59,819 bases of DNA from a virus, in IMG/VR virus record IMGVR_UViG_3300044710_000061, positions 1-59,819 of that record. One strand, written 5' to 3'. The position numbers and the translations under genes were made by a program. Shown here piece by piece: positions 49,821 to 56,784 of the stretch (within the stretch, counting starts at the first letter, position 1; every line of letters starts with the position of its first letter). Under the pieces are notes generated by a model. It did not search any database, was not told the DNA's origin, and worked only from the letters and a program-made list of their open reading frames with translations.

Positions 49821-50500
49821 TTCTGCGTCTCCGCCAGCATTCTGATTATCTTTGACCTGATGCCCTGCAATGACTTACCCAAAGCCAATGCGATCTCCCG
49901 AACCGGAGCGCCGGACGACCTCATCTGCTTGAGTTTTTCAACTTGTTCTGAGGTGTACTTCTCTCGCGGCCCTTGCGCGCTGCGAGGCTCATCCGCAATA
50001 GACCCGTCCAACATAATCTCAATTCTTGAGATGGCTTCTATGGTTGCTGGCTCTTTCTGAAGACGAATTATCGACTCAATGGCCCGCACACCACTAATGA
50101 TCGTAGTGTGGTCACACCTGTTAAACTTGCTAGCTATTTGATGGTAGGAACACCGCGTGAGTTTGCGGCACAGGTAGAATGCAACATGCCTTGGCCTAAC
50201 AAATCTATAACTCCTATTCTCTGATAGGATACCCCGCATATCTACGTTGAAGTATCTTGAGGTTTGCCGCAATATTTCATGCATTCTGCCGTGTTTTATG
50301 ATGACATTTGGCAGTTGCACCGGAGGTGCAGACTGAAATGCAGGCTTAGCCTTACGCTTCTTTTCAGGTGGCTTAGGTGGCAATATTGGCTTGCTATCGA
50401 TACTTTCCATCCCTGCCAATCGGCGTCTATGCCCTTCCATAACGCGACGCTTGACCTCTTCAGCCGTCTTGCAATCGTCTTTAACTGCCAGCCAAACCAT
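49817..50500 (-). CDS. DnaA domain IV protein with GcrA-type C-terminal HTH
   Basis: 227 aa. Residues 68-150 match DnaA domain IV: EILRQTSRYFNVDMRGILSENR, RHVAFYLCRKLTRCSYHQIASKF and signature DHTTIISGVRAIE (130-142). No AAA+ domain is present. Residues 180-225 (YTSEQVEKLKQMRSSGAPVREIALALGKSLQGIRSKI) look like a GcrA/Myb-like HTH. It would bind DnaA-box-like DNA without ATPase activity, as competitor or as phage origin binder. ATGA overlap with gcrA downstream. Confidence 0.75.
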   Translation of the reverse strand: MVWLAVKDDCKTAEEVKRRVMEGHRRRLAGMESIDSKPILPPKPPEKKRKAKPAFQSAPPVQLPNVIIKHGRMHEILRQTSRYFNVDMRGILSENRSYRFVRPRHVAFYLCRKLTRCSYHQIASKFNRCDHTTIISGVRAIESIIRLQKEPATIEAISRIEIMLDGSIADEPRSAQGPREKYTSEQVEKLKQMRSSGAPVREIALALGKSLQGIRSKIIRMLAETQK

Positions 50501-50509
50501 TTTCCCTCC

Positions 50510-51049
50510 TTATTCCTTCGGACATATCTCGACACGGCACATGCCACTCTGAATTCCAGGCCCAAACTCGATAATTTGCTTGCGGCAATCACGATCGTTG
50601 CCGATCGCCATTATCCGCTCCAAATAATCCTCAAGGACTTTCATCCTGTTTCCGCAGTCATATTTGCCAGCATCCTGCTCCGGCCAAATGATGTGGATGA
50701 CATACAGTCCCTTGAATACCGGCAGGGGCTTTGGCCATGACCCGCAAACCATCAGCACATAAGGATCAGCTTTCTGGATCCATTTCTGCACGGATGGAGA
50801 GCGATTCCCGAGCTTGCGCATCATGGTGTTCACGCTCGGTGGGAGCGGTAGGTCCAACACCAATCGCCGCGTTGGCATCTTCATCATGATGCCGTGCCGA
50901 TCGCTCGGGTGAAAATGCTCGTCGGTGAGGCGCGCCACCTCCCAACCATCGAGGAGGTGGTGCCCTATCTCAGAATAGGGCACCCTCTTGTAGGCGCCAT
51001 CCAGCAGACCGCGTTGGTCTGCTGGAAAGATTGCGAGAGGATCGCTCAT
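50510..51049 (-). CDS. RusA-like Holliday junction resolvase with N-terminal extension
   Basis: 179 aa. From residue 60: LVLDLPLPPSVNTMM, then D126, D131/N134 in AGKYDCGNRMKVLEDYLER and D152 in IGNDRDC, the acidic/Asn pattern of RusA endonucleases. The first 55 residues (YSEIGHHLLDGWEVARLTDEHFHPSDRHGIMM) resemble a separate small phage protein, so this may be a fusion. Resolves branched DNA during replication and packaging. Confidence 0.7.
   Translation of the reverse strand: MSDPLAIFPADQRGLLDGAYKRVPYSEIGHHLLDGWEVARLTDEHFHPSDRHGIMMKMPTRRLVLDLPLPPSVNTMMRKLGNRSPSVQKWIQKADPYVLMVCGSWPKPLPVFKGLYVIHIIWPEQDAGKYDCGNRMKVLEDYLERIMAIGNDRDCRKQIIEFGPGIQSGMCRVEICPKE
50935..51026. repeat. Three perfect inverted repeats in the resolvase gene start
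   Basis: Stem 1: 50935-50942 with 50953-50960 (8 bp). Stem 2: 50959-50968 with 50975-50984 (10 bp, loop 6). Stem 3: 51000-51010 with 51016-51026 (11 bp, loop 5). They stand side by side within about 90 bases of coding sequence. Confidence 0.75.
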
Positions 51050-51061
51050 CTCGCGCTATTC

Positions 51062-51445
51062 CTACGAATCAGGGAGAAACCCAGCAGGCAAAGGCGCAGG
51101 CACGTCCTTCTCGGCAAGAGCCTGATAACGAGCAATAATTCTCCGACAAGCCTCAATATCCGCCCGATACATCTCAGGGTCCACCGACTCCAGGTAACGG
51201 GCGTCTGCGTGGAGTCGCAAAATGAGCTCGCTATCATTTTCTGAATCCTTTCTCTGCGCGGCAGCCTCCAGCTTCAATCTGGTTTTCCTGCTAAGCCGCC
51301 ATTCCTCATAAAATGCTGCATATGCTTGGCGCACGCTTATCCCCGCGGTCTTTGCTACGCGCGCCAACCAAGCTTTTCGATTTTCATTGTGTTGGAGATA
51401 GCCGCCTATCCTGGCGACCAACTCTCTCCCGTAACGATTTTGCAT
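51062..51445 (-). CDS. First gene of the left early operon, HTH-like
   Basis: 127 aa with GGAGAG six bases before ATG 51445. Contains WLARVAKTAGISVRQAYAAFYEEW, readable as a helix-turn-helix, then charged helices with RADIEACRRIIARYQALAE. Likely a DNA-binding early protein; no family named. Confidence 0.6.
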   Translation of the reverse strand: MQNRYGRELVARIGGYLQHNENRKAWLARVAKTAGISVRQAYAAFYEEWRLSRKTRLKLEAAAQRKDSENDSELILRLHADARYLESVDPEMYRADIEACRRIIARYQALAEKDVPAPLPAGFLPDS

Positions 51446-51592
51446 AGTTTCTCTCCATGGAGCCTGAGTACCGTTGGTTCATGGGGAGACGGGATTGTGC
51501 TTACTGGAAACCCCCCCGCTCCTTTGTGTTGGACTCGGCCGCGCTGGAACGCGGAACGTCCTTTTTGTGGGTCGATTTCGGGATGAGTAACA

Positions 51593-51805
51593 ATGGAAAT
51601 ACCAACAGCAATTATTGTGGATTTGGAGCGCCTCCTTTCCATGTTGGACGCGCGAGCCGAAAGGCAGAACGTCGTGTACTTGGAACTGGAAAGGGCAAAG
51701 CGGGCGGCGGAACTTGCACGGAAATCCACTCCGTGCGGTGCTCAACACCGCCCGCTAACCGGCCCCGATCGGGAGAAACAAACCGGGCCGGATTGGGAAG
51801 AGTGA
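51593..51805 (+). CDS. Possible small helical protein in the immunity-region leader
   Basis: 70 aa, ATG 51593 with a weak GGGATGAG upstream. IIVDLERLLSMLDARAERQNVVYLELERAKRAAELARK is a convincing amphipathic helix, but the C-terminal part is coded by inverted-repeat DNA and looks unfolded. Runs against the early-left transcript. Could be spurious. Confidence 0.35.
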   Translation: MEIPTAIIVDLERLLSMLDARAERQNVVYLELERAKRAAELARKSTPCGAQHRPLTGPDREKQTGPDWEE

Positions 51806-51985
51806 CGGCGGCTGACATCCGGGACCAGTGAAGGCCGGGCCATGTGGGCCGCCGTCTATCGGCCGATGTGCACTCCGGCAGATCGCCTGTGCACCGGGAA
51901 TCGCGCGAGAGACCCTCGGCCGACCTGGAAAGAGTGACGGCGGTAGGGCGCTCCGAGTTTACGGGCTCTGCTTGCTGCCGCCGTC
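51735..51985. repeat. Cluster of inverted repeats between left operon and repressors
   Basis: Seen: GCGGTG/CACCGC (51735-51751); CCGGCCC/GGGCCGG (51759-51791) enclosing palindrome CCCGATCGGG; and two copies of a long element GAGTGACGGCGG-N34/35-CCGCCGTCTATC, at 51801-51860 and 51933-51989. The rest of 51806-52177 has no ORF I trust. Confidence 0.65.
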
Positions 51986-52026
51986 TATCAGCAGGGGAGC
52001 TTGTGGGTTCACCTGCTGAACTAGGG

Positions 52027-52050
52027 TTGTGGCATACAACCTTGCCACAA
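52027..52050. promoter_or_regulatory. Palindromic operator candidate
   Basis: TTGTGGCA-N8-TGCCACAA, a perfect 8+8 palindrome, different from the GTATGC operators. Directly after it is a perfect TTGACA (52069-52074), though no good -10 follows at the usual spacing. Confidence 0.5.
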
Positions 52051-52177
52051 TCTTTGCTAGATTTTTGATTGACAATCTGTGACGGGAGGATGAAAAGATG
52101 ACGGAGGGTGGGCGAGAATGAATTTTTTCTATGGCAGCGGGAGGGGCAATGTCTGCCACTATTCTGCGGTTCCCACG

Positions 52178-52366
52178 TCATGGCACTGCCTCGCCAAGCT
52201 CGGCGAGCACTCGCCTTACCAAGGTTTTAGACGATCCATTTGATGGAATTCCGAAGGCTTCCCAACGGGATACGACGGACTGGACAACGCCAAATCGTTT
52301 AGCGAATTCCGCCTGGCTCTCGCCAAGCTTCTCGCGTGCTTCTCGGATGACTTCGCCTGTGATCAT
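52178..52366 (-). CDS. Cro-like HTH repressor
   Basis: 62 aa from ATG 52366. VIREAREKLGESQAEFAKRFGVVQSVVSRWEAFG is a textbook XRE helix-turn-helix. Divergent from the CI-like gene, first gene of the leftward transcript. No ribosome binding site; the predicted transcription start coincides with the ATG, so the mRNA is probably leaderless. Confidence 0.75.
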   Translation of the reverse strand: MITGEVIREAREKLGESQAEFAKRFGVVQSVVSRWEAFGIPSNGSSKTLVRRVLAELGEAVP

Positions 52367-52372
52367 TCCGAT

Positions 52373-52402
52373 AGTATGCAAAAGGCATACGAGCGATGTC
52401 AA
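52373..52402 (-). promoter_or_regulatory. Leftward early promoter of the Cro-like gene
   Basis: Minus-strand TTGACA (52402-52397) and CATACT (52378-52373), 18 bases apart. Two GTATGC-N5-GCATAC operators overlap it, so repressor binding would close it. Transcription would begin at about 52366, the A of the start codon. Confidence 0.65.
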
Positions 52403-52416
52403 TGCCAAACGCATAC
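52374..52416. promoter_or_regulatory. Left operators
   Basis: GTATGC-AAAAG-GCATAC at 52374-52390 (perfect) and CAATGC-CAAAC-GCATAC at 52400-52416 (one imperfect half). Same half-site and spacer length as the right operators at 52793-52832, as expected for repressor dimers. Confidence 0.7.
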
Positions 52417-52430
52417 GGCTCGTCAAAATA

Positions 52431-52760
52431 ATGAGTCGTATGTCAGAACCTCACGAACGGCTAAAGGAAGCGCGCTCAAAATCCTTTGAGGAGGCGGCCG
52501 ACGCAGCGCGATCTATGGGCGTCAATCTGCAGACGTACTACGCCCACGAAAACGGCCGACGCGGCTTTAGAGCCCCGAGCGCACTCAAATACGCCACCAA
52601 ATTCCGGGTTAACGTAGACTGGCTACTGTATAACAGAGGTCCACGCGATCGCGCCGCATCACCATTGGACGGCATCGACGATCTTCCCCCGGAAGGCCAA
52701 GAACTCGTTGCAGAATATATCGAGATGCTGCGGCTGAAATATCAGCGCCGGCGAGCATAA
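52431..52760 (+). CDS. CI-like short repressor
   Basis: 109 aa from ATG 52431 (ATG 52440 also possible; neither has a ribosome binding site). HTH: RLKEARSKSFEEAADAARSMGVNLQTYYAHENGRR, then KFRVNVDWLLYNRG, and a short helical end that may dimerise. There is no LexA-type protease domain, so classic RecA-driven self-cleavage is not expected. Maintains lysogeny by binding the GTATGC operators. Confidence 0.75.
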   Translation: MSRMSEPHERLKEARSKSFEEAADAARSMGVNLQTYYAHENGRRGFRAPSALKYATKFRVNVDWLLYNRGPRDRAASPLDGIDDLPPEGQELVAEYIEMLRLKYQRRRA

Positions 52761-52792
52761 AATTCACACTGGATAAAAAATTTCCTCTCATC

Positions 52793-52835
52793 GTATGCTT
52801 TTTGCATTGACGGGTGTATGCGTTTAGCATAATGC
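52793..52835 (+). promoter_or_regulatory. Right operators and rightward early promoter
   Basis: GTATGC-TTTTT-GCAT (52793-52807) and GTATGC-GTTTA-GCATAA (52816-52832). Between and over them lies TTGACG (52807-52812) with CATAAT (52828-52833) or TAATGC (52830-52835) as -10. Operators cover the promoter of the right early operon beginning at 52862. Confidence 0.7.
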
Positions 52836-52861
52836 TATCTCCTGCAAGACGGGAGACGCAA

Positions 52862-53038
52862 ATGACCAACAAGAAATGCGACTGGTGCGAGCAGGCTGAT
52901 CGGCCGCTGGCCAAATACAGTGCAGAGCCGCATATCGCTCCCCATCGATTTTTTTGCTCGCTCGAATGCAGCAATTCATATCACGGCAGCATCGGCCGCA
53001 TTCAGTTCGCCAGCGCGGGCGCCAAACGGGAGCGCTGA
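52862..53038 (+). CDS. Zinc-finger-like first gene of the right early operon
   Basis: 58 aa from ATG 52862 (GGGAG seven bases upstream). CDWC...CSLEC gives a four-Cys site. Ends in IGRIQFASAGAKRER, the first of three similar C-termini in consecutive genes. Probably a regulatory or host-interaction protein. Confidence 0.65.
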   Translation: MTNKKCDWCEQADRPLAKYSAEPHIAPHRFFCSLECSNSYHGSIGRIQFASAGAKRER

Positions 53039-53039
53039 G

Positions 53040-53243
53040 ATGATCCCCTTCGAAGAACAGGAAGAAATCCGCCGGCTCGCATCGAATGCGTTCAATTACG
53101 GCGAAGGAGAAGCTAACGCCATAATTGAAGGGCGCGACTTCGACCGCCTGCCCTATTCGCACCGTGCCCGCTGGTTGCGCTCCGAGGCCATGCGCATCGG
53201 CAGCATTCAGTTCGCCAGCGCCGACGCACGGAGGGTGAAATGA
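53040..53243 (+). CDS. Small early protein with QFASA tail
   Basis: 67 aa from ATG 53040 following the previous TGA (TGAGATG). Helical (EEQEEIRRLASNAFNYGEGEANAII), ending IGSIQFASADARRVK, similar to the genes on both sides. GGAGGGTGAA in the tail is the ribosome binding site for the next gene. Confidence 0.65.
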   Translation: MIPFEEQEEIRRLASNAFNYGEGEANAIIEGRDFDRLPYSHRARWLRSEAMRIGSIQFASADARRVK

Positions 53244-53428
53244 CTAAAGAACAGGCCCTCTACTTCATCAACCAGGAATTGTCTCGCATCGAGATGATCA
53301 AGCTCCGTTCTGATCTCACCGACGAACAGAAGCTTGAAGCAGTCCGCATCGGCCAGCTGCAGTTTGTATCTGCCGGCGCAAGGCGAGAGCTCTACGAGCT
53401 GGACGGCGACGGTGCTGGCGACGAATGA
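53240..53428 (+). CDS. Small helical early protein with QFVSA motif
   Basis: 62 aa, ATGA overlap with the previous gene. KEQALYFINQELSRIEMIKLRSDLTDEQKLEAVRIG then QLQFVSAGARRELYELD. Third copy of the shared C-terminal motif. Function unknown. Confidence 0.65.
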   Translation: MTKEQALYFINQELSRIEMIKLRSDLTDEQKLEAVRIGQLQFVSAGARRELYELDGDGAGDE

Positions 53429-53532
53429 CCTACAGCCACGGCGAGCGCCCGCTGTTCATGGTCCGGCTTGGTTGGCGCGTAGCCAAGCTAAAGCACCTCC
53501 TCCGGAGGATATTCAGGAACGCCAATGCCTAG
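53425..53532 (+). CDS. 35-aa basic peptide
   Basis: ATG 53425 overlaps the previous TGA. Basic amphipathic helix (LGWRVAKLKHLLRRIFRN), like a small membrane- or nucleic-acid-binding peptide. Supported by coupling. Confidence 0.5.
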   Translation: MTYSHGERPLFMVRLGWRVAKLKHLLRRIFRNANA

Positions 53533-53603
53533 CCCCACGGGCTGAACCCCGAATGAGCGTGGGGATCGTAGCTCTGCAGGGACAGCAAAGGAGACACACA
53601 CCA

Positions 53604-54149
53604 ATGATAAATCTTGGTATTTCCTACAATAAATTGCTTACGGCAGGAGTCGCCGCGGTGCTCACCGCTGGCATCCTGGCTATCGCAGACGCGCGAACTA
53701 GCGCCACGCGATGCAATGACAAGGGGTTCTTCGCTGATCACCCGCGTAGGTGCACTCAGTGGTTTGAATTCGGCATCTGGCGGCACGTAACGCACTTGGC
53801 GCATGCAGTGCACCATCCGCGGCCGCACATCGAGTTTCCGCCGGTCCAGAGTTTCGAGATGACAGATCAGTCCGTCACTGTCAGGCGTGATCCGCAGGCT
53901 TCCAACGATTTCAGACCCGACCAATACATTGCCCTACAGACGGCCGAGGATATGGTTCGCTCTGCCGCTCCGTACGGCTTTGCTGGTACAGGCTGGTCCA
54001 TATCCATATTCGACATGGGACGCAAACACCCGCCGCTGTACGCTCCGACCGTTCGCAAGACTGCAGCGGTTGCCCCGCCTCAGCTTCATCCATCAGAGAG
54101 CGGCGGCGGTTACTACAACGCTCACCCACAGCCCCGTATTGACAAGTGA
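53604..54149 (+). CDS. Membrane-anchored or secreted early protein
   Basis: 181 aa from ATG 53604 with AAAGGAG upstream. N-terminal hydrophobic segment (LLTAGVAAVLTAGILAIADA) and a Pro/His-rich mature part with two Cys. An early exported protein could alter the cell envelope after infection or in the lysogen. No family recognised. Confidence 0.6.
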   Translation: MINLGISYNKLLTAGVAAVLTAGILAIADARTSATRCNDKGFFADHPRRCTQWFEFGIWRHVTHLAHAVHHPRPHIEFPPVQSFEMTDQSVTVRRDPQASNDFRPDQYIALQTAEDMVRSAAPYGFAGTGWSISIFDMGRKHPPLYAPTVRKTAAVAPPQLHPSESGGGYYNAHPQPRIDK

Positions 54150-54207
54150 TTTCAGTTTCTGGGTCGGGAGTGTCGCGACCCAGAGGCGGGAAACATGGGA
54201 ACACCAA

Positions 54208-54294
54208 ATGACCATGCTCATCATCGGCATAATCATCGGCCAACTAGTGTTAGGCTTTTACATCATCATGGCAAACGCAGGGGCTGACGAATGA
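54208..54294 (+). CDS. 28-aa membrane peptide
   Basis: ATG 54208, almost wholly one hydrophobic helix (MLIIGIIIGQLVLGFYIIM) followed by ANAGADE; stop overlaps the next ATG. Could be a membrane effector or a leader; supported by coupling and GGGAACACC upstream. Confidence 0.5.
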   Translation: MTMLIIGIIIGQLVLGFYIIMANAGADE

Positions 54295-54482
54295 CAGACC
54301 GCGAAATGCTTGAGCTGTGCATGGACGCCTTTAAGGCTCTTCCTACAGCTACAACAAGCAAAGTTTTCATAAAGAAATATGGATTCAAAGACGCCGAAGT
54401 CGTCTATGGCGGAACTGCATCCTACAAACTCGCCAAGTCTATGTACCGACGTCTTCGTGAGCATTTGGGAGTGCAAGAATGA
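54291..54482 (+). CDS. Small helical early protein
   Basis: 63 aa, ATGA overlap with the upstream peptide. REMLELCMDAFKALPTATTSKVFIKKYGF and basic helices at the end. No family recognised. Confidence 0.6.
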   Translation: MTDREMLELCMDAFKALPTATTSKVFIKKYGFKDAEVVYGGTASYKLAKSMYRRLREHLGVQE

Positions 54483-54529
54483 TCTCCTCCTACACATGCT
54501 GGCTTCTCCAACCACACCCGAGGATTCCA

Positions 54530-54715
54530 ATGATCGAACCAGAATTCATGGAACACATTGAGCTGTCGGGCGAATTACACGCCATAGCCTTGTCAGAGCC
54601 AGATCAGCACAAGGCTGACGTCATCGACGCGGCGTCCATCATGGTCCTGCGAGATCAGGAAACCATCGACATGCTGCGCGCCGAGCTGAAGGCTTTGCAG
54701 GAGTTGAGGCAATAA
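54530..54715 (+). CDS. Small coiled-coil early protein
   Basis: 61 aa from ATG 54530 (GAGG seven bases upstream); ATG 54479, coupled to the previous stop, would add 17 residues. Ends in DMLRAELKALQELRQ, similar to the RLRAEKAEL segments of the coiled-coil genes near the window ends. Function unknown. Confidence 0.55.
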   Translation: MIEPEFMEHIELSGELHAIALSEPDQHKADVIDAASIMVLRDQETIDMLRAELKALQELRQ

Positions 54716-54720
54716 CCGTC

Positions 54721-55434
54721 ATGGCGAGCAATTCATTCAAGCGATTTGGCATCGACCATCTTAGCCCATCGTCGCTCAATCTATGGCGAGCGCAACCTGG
54801 CTGGTGGGTGCAACGCTATATCAGGCGGATCAAAGACGAAGACAATGCCGCCATGGCAAGAGGAAAGGCGGTTGAGAACGGGCTGGAAGTTTATCTTAGG
54901 TCTGGCGTGCTAGGCGTTGCCGTCGGTGCAGCCCTAGAAACTTACAAAATGAATTATAATGGCGCTCCCGATCTGGAGCAGGAATCATTGATCCAGCCGA
55001 TGCTGCGCACTCTTCGGATGTGGATGCCGCCATCAGGATTGAATGCGACGCAAATCAAGATCGAGCATTGGCTTGACCCGATTCCGGTCCCTCTTATCGG
55101 CTTTGTGGATTTTGGCTTCGACGGAATCGACATCGATCTGAAGACCACAAAAGCGTGTCCGTCATCTCCGCGCGCCGACCATATACGTCAGGTCTCTCTA
55201 TACCGTGCCGCCAGAGGGCGGTGGGGTGGGCTGCTGTACGTCACAGACAAGCGGCATGCCTATTACGAGGTGACCGACGAAATGATGGAGATCGGTCTCA
55301 AAGATCTGAGATCGGCCGCGCTGTCGCTAAACAATTTCCTGGCCCGATGCGATACGGCGGATGACGCCGTCAAGTCGCTACCGCTGGACTGGGACAGTTT
55401 CTATGCACCAAAGAATAAGGAGCTCGTAGCATGA
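54721..55434 (+). CDS. PD-(D/E)XK exonuclease
   Basis: 237 aa. RGKAVENGLE (E52), GFVDFGFDG (D130), IDLKTTK (D139, K141) and QVSLYRA (Q157) form the RecB/lambda-exonuclease type nuclease core. Followed directly by an annealing-type protein, so together a Red-like recombination pair acting on phage DNA ends. Confidence 0.75.
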   Translation: MASNSFKRFGIDHLSPSSLNLWRAQPGWWVQRYIRRIKDEDNAAMARGKAVENGLEVYLRSGVLGVAVGAALETYKMNYNGAPDLEQESLIQPMLRTLRMWMPPSGLNATQIKIEHWLDPIPVPLIGFVDFGFDGIDIDLKTTKACPSSPRADHIRQVSLYRAARGRWGGLLYVTDKRHAYYEVTDEMMEIGLKDLRSAALSLNNFLARCDTADDAVKSLPLDWDSFYAPKNKELVA

Positions 55435-56300
55435 ACCAGCTTGTCAAGTCAGACGCCTTTGAGAATGCTCTCGTCAATGGAGATCTGGAAAAGCTAACGT
55501 CAGAACAACGTCTTGAGTACTACAAAACGGTCTGTGATTCAGTCGGGCTTAACCCATTCACTAGGCCTTTTGAGTACATCAAACTTAACGGCAAGCTCAC
55601 GCTCTACGCCAAGCGTGACGCTGCCGACCAGCTGCGCAAGCTCAACCACATTTCGCTTCAGGTCGTTTCCCAAAGCGTATCCGACGGAATGCTAACTGTT
55701 CTTGTGCGCGCCACAGATAGACATGGGAGAACCGATGAAGACCTCGGTGTAGTGCCATTCCCGACCGGATTGGCTGGCGAAGCGCGTGCTAACGCCGTAC
55801 TGAAAGCTGTCACCAAAGCGAAGCGTCGGGTAACGCTGTCCATCAGCGGACTGGGATTTCTCGATGAAACAGAAGTGGAGACTATACCAGAGATCAGGCG
55901 ACAGACACCGCGTGACCCAGCCACTGGAGAACGAAAGGCGTTAATGCCGCCTCATGATCCGGAGACTGGCGAAGTCCTTGAATCCGGCATTCCCGACTTT
56001 CTCGATCGTCGTTCACCTGCGACTAAGCCCGCGGGTGAGTCCGCGCCCTCTCAGGTTCCCCCAGCAACCCACCCTGAGAGCGGCGCTGACAATGACGAGA
56101 GCAGGGCAATGTTCGTTCATTCAACCGAAGATCATATTCAAAGTTTTGATGACGCCAAAGAATTGGCTGACTGGTGGAAATCTACCGAACAGAAAAGGGC
56201 TCGCCGAGATTTCGGGTTGAACACTGCTGAAGTCGATCACCTTGTAGAATTGGTCAAGGCTAGGCACGGAATCCTGACCAATGGGGGGAACGGGAAATGA
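55431..56300 (+). CDS. Single-strand annealing/recombination protein
   Basis: 289 aa, ATGA overlap with the exonuclease. VGLNPFTRPFEYIKLNGKLTLYAKRDAADQLRKLN and ANAVLKAVTKAKRRVTLSISGLGFLDETEVETIP match a common phage recombinase-type family placed beside exonucleases. The C-terminal third is Pro/acid-rich and likely disordered. Partner of the nuclease upstream. Confidence 0.7.
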   Translation: MNQLVKSDAFENALVNGDLEKLTSEQRLEYYKTVCDSVGLNPFTRPFEYIKLNGKLTLYAKRDAADQLRKLNHISLQVVSQSVSDGMLTVLVRATDRHGRTDEDLGVVPFPTGLAGEARANAVLKAVTKAKRRVTLSISGLGFLDETEVETIPEIRRQTPRDPATGERKALMPPHDPETGEVLESGIPDFLDRRSPATKPAGESAPSQVPPATHPESGADNDESRAMFVHSTEDHIQSFDDAKELADWWKSTEQKRARRDFGLNTAEVDHLVELVKARHGILTNGGNGK

Positions 56301-56620
56301 GTGCTCCCTACGCCCCTTATGACCTTGACGAAACGACAGAGGAAACTCGGTACGCACAGCCGCAGTACCGTAAGCCGGAGGAGCAGGCTTGCGTCGATAT
56401 GATCCGCCGCATGCGCTACGACACATACAAGCAGGAGCTGCCGAGCGGGTCGAAGATGTTTCCTGTGCCTGCGGTAAGACCAGCACCCGTAGTGCCGATG
56501 AGACCGCTAGAGATCATCGCGCACCACATTCGCACGATGCCTTTTGGGGATGTGGTGGCCATGGCTGAGGAGATTGGCACGGATCCAAGCAAGCTATGGG
56601 AGTGGGCAAACAAGCCATGA
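56297..56620 (+). CDS. Early protein with C-terminal helix bundle
   Basis: 107 aa, coupled to the recombinase gene. Polar N-terminal half rich in Tyr/Arg; C-terminal IIAHHIRTMPFGDVVAMAEEIGTDPSKLWEWA looks like an HTH. Common type in rhizobial phages; role unknown. Confidence 0.6.
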   Translation: MSAPYAPYDLDETTEETRYAQPQYRKPEEQACVDMIRRMRYDTYKQELPSGSKMFPVPAVRPAPVVPMRPLEIIAHHIRTMPFGDVVAMAEEIGTDPSKLWEWANKP

Positions 56621-56784
56621 CCGACAAGCCAGAAATGAAAGCCTTCACCCTTGTATTCGAGGGTGACATCAGAGCTTTCACGAATAACCCTCTGAACACT
56701 GAGACCATCTACGGCATTCTATATGCCGTAGCAGCCTTTGATGCCCTTGAAAGGCTAGATGAACTTATGGACCTTAAGAAATGA
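56617..56784 (+). CDS. Small early protein
   Basis: 55 aa, ATG 56617 overlapping the previous TGA. Strand MKAFTLVFEGDIRAF followed by a helix IYGILYAVAAFDALERLDELM. No family recognised. Confidence 0.6.
   Translation: MTDKPEMKAFTLVFEGDIRAFTNNPLNTETIYGILYAVAAFDALERLDELMDLKK

Noticed and set aside
51457-51831. 124-aa plus-strand ORF over the immunity-region repeats
   Set aside because: No ribosome binding site, odd composition, and it is coded by inverted-repeat DNA; the 51593 frame is a slightly better candidate.
51939-51946. GGCGGTAG, the core of an ops (RfaH recruitment) element, near the immunity region
   Set aside because: Only 8 bases match, it is on the strand opposite to the left operon, and such a match is expected by chance once or twice in 60 kb.
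52069-52097. Plus-strand promoter with perfect TTGACA at 52069
   Set aside because: No acceptable -10 box at 16-18 bases and no gene with a good start directly downstream on that strand.
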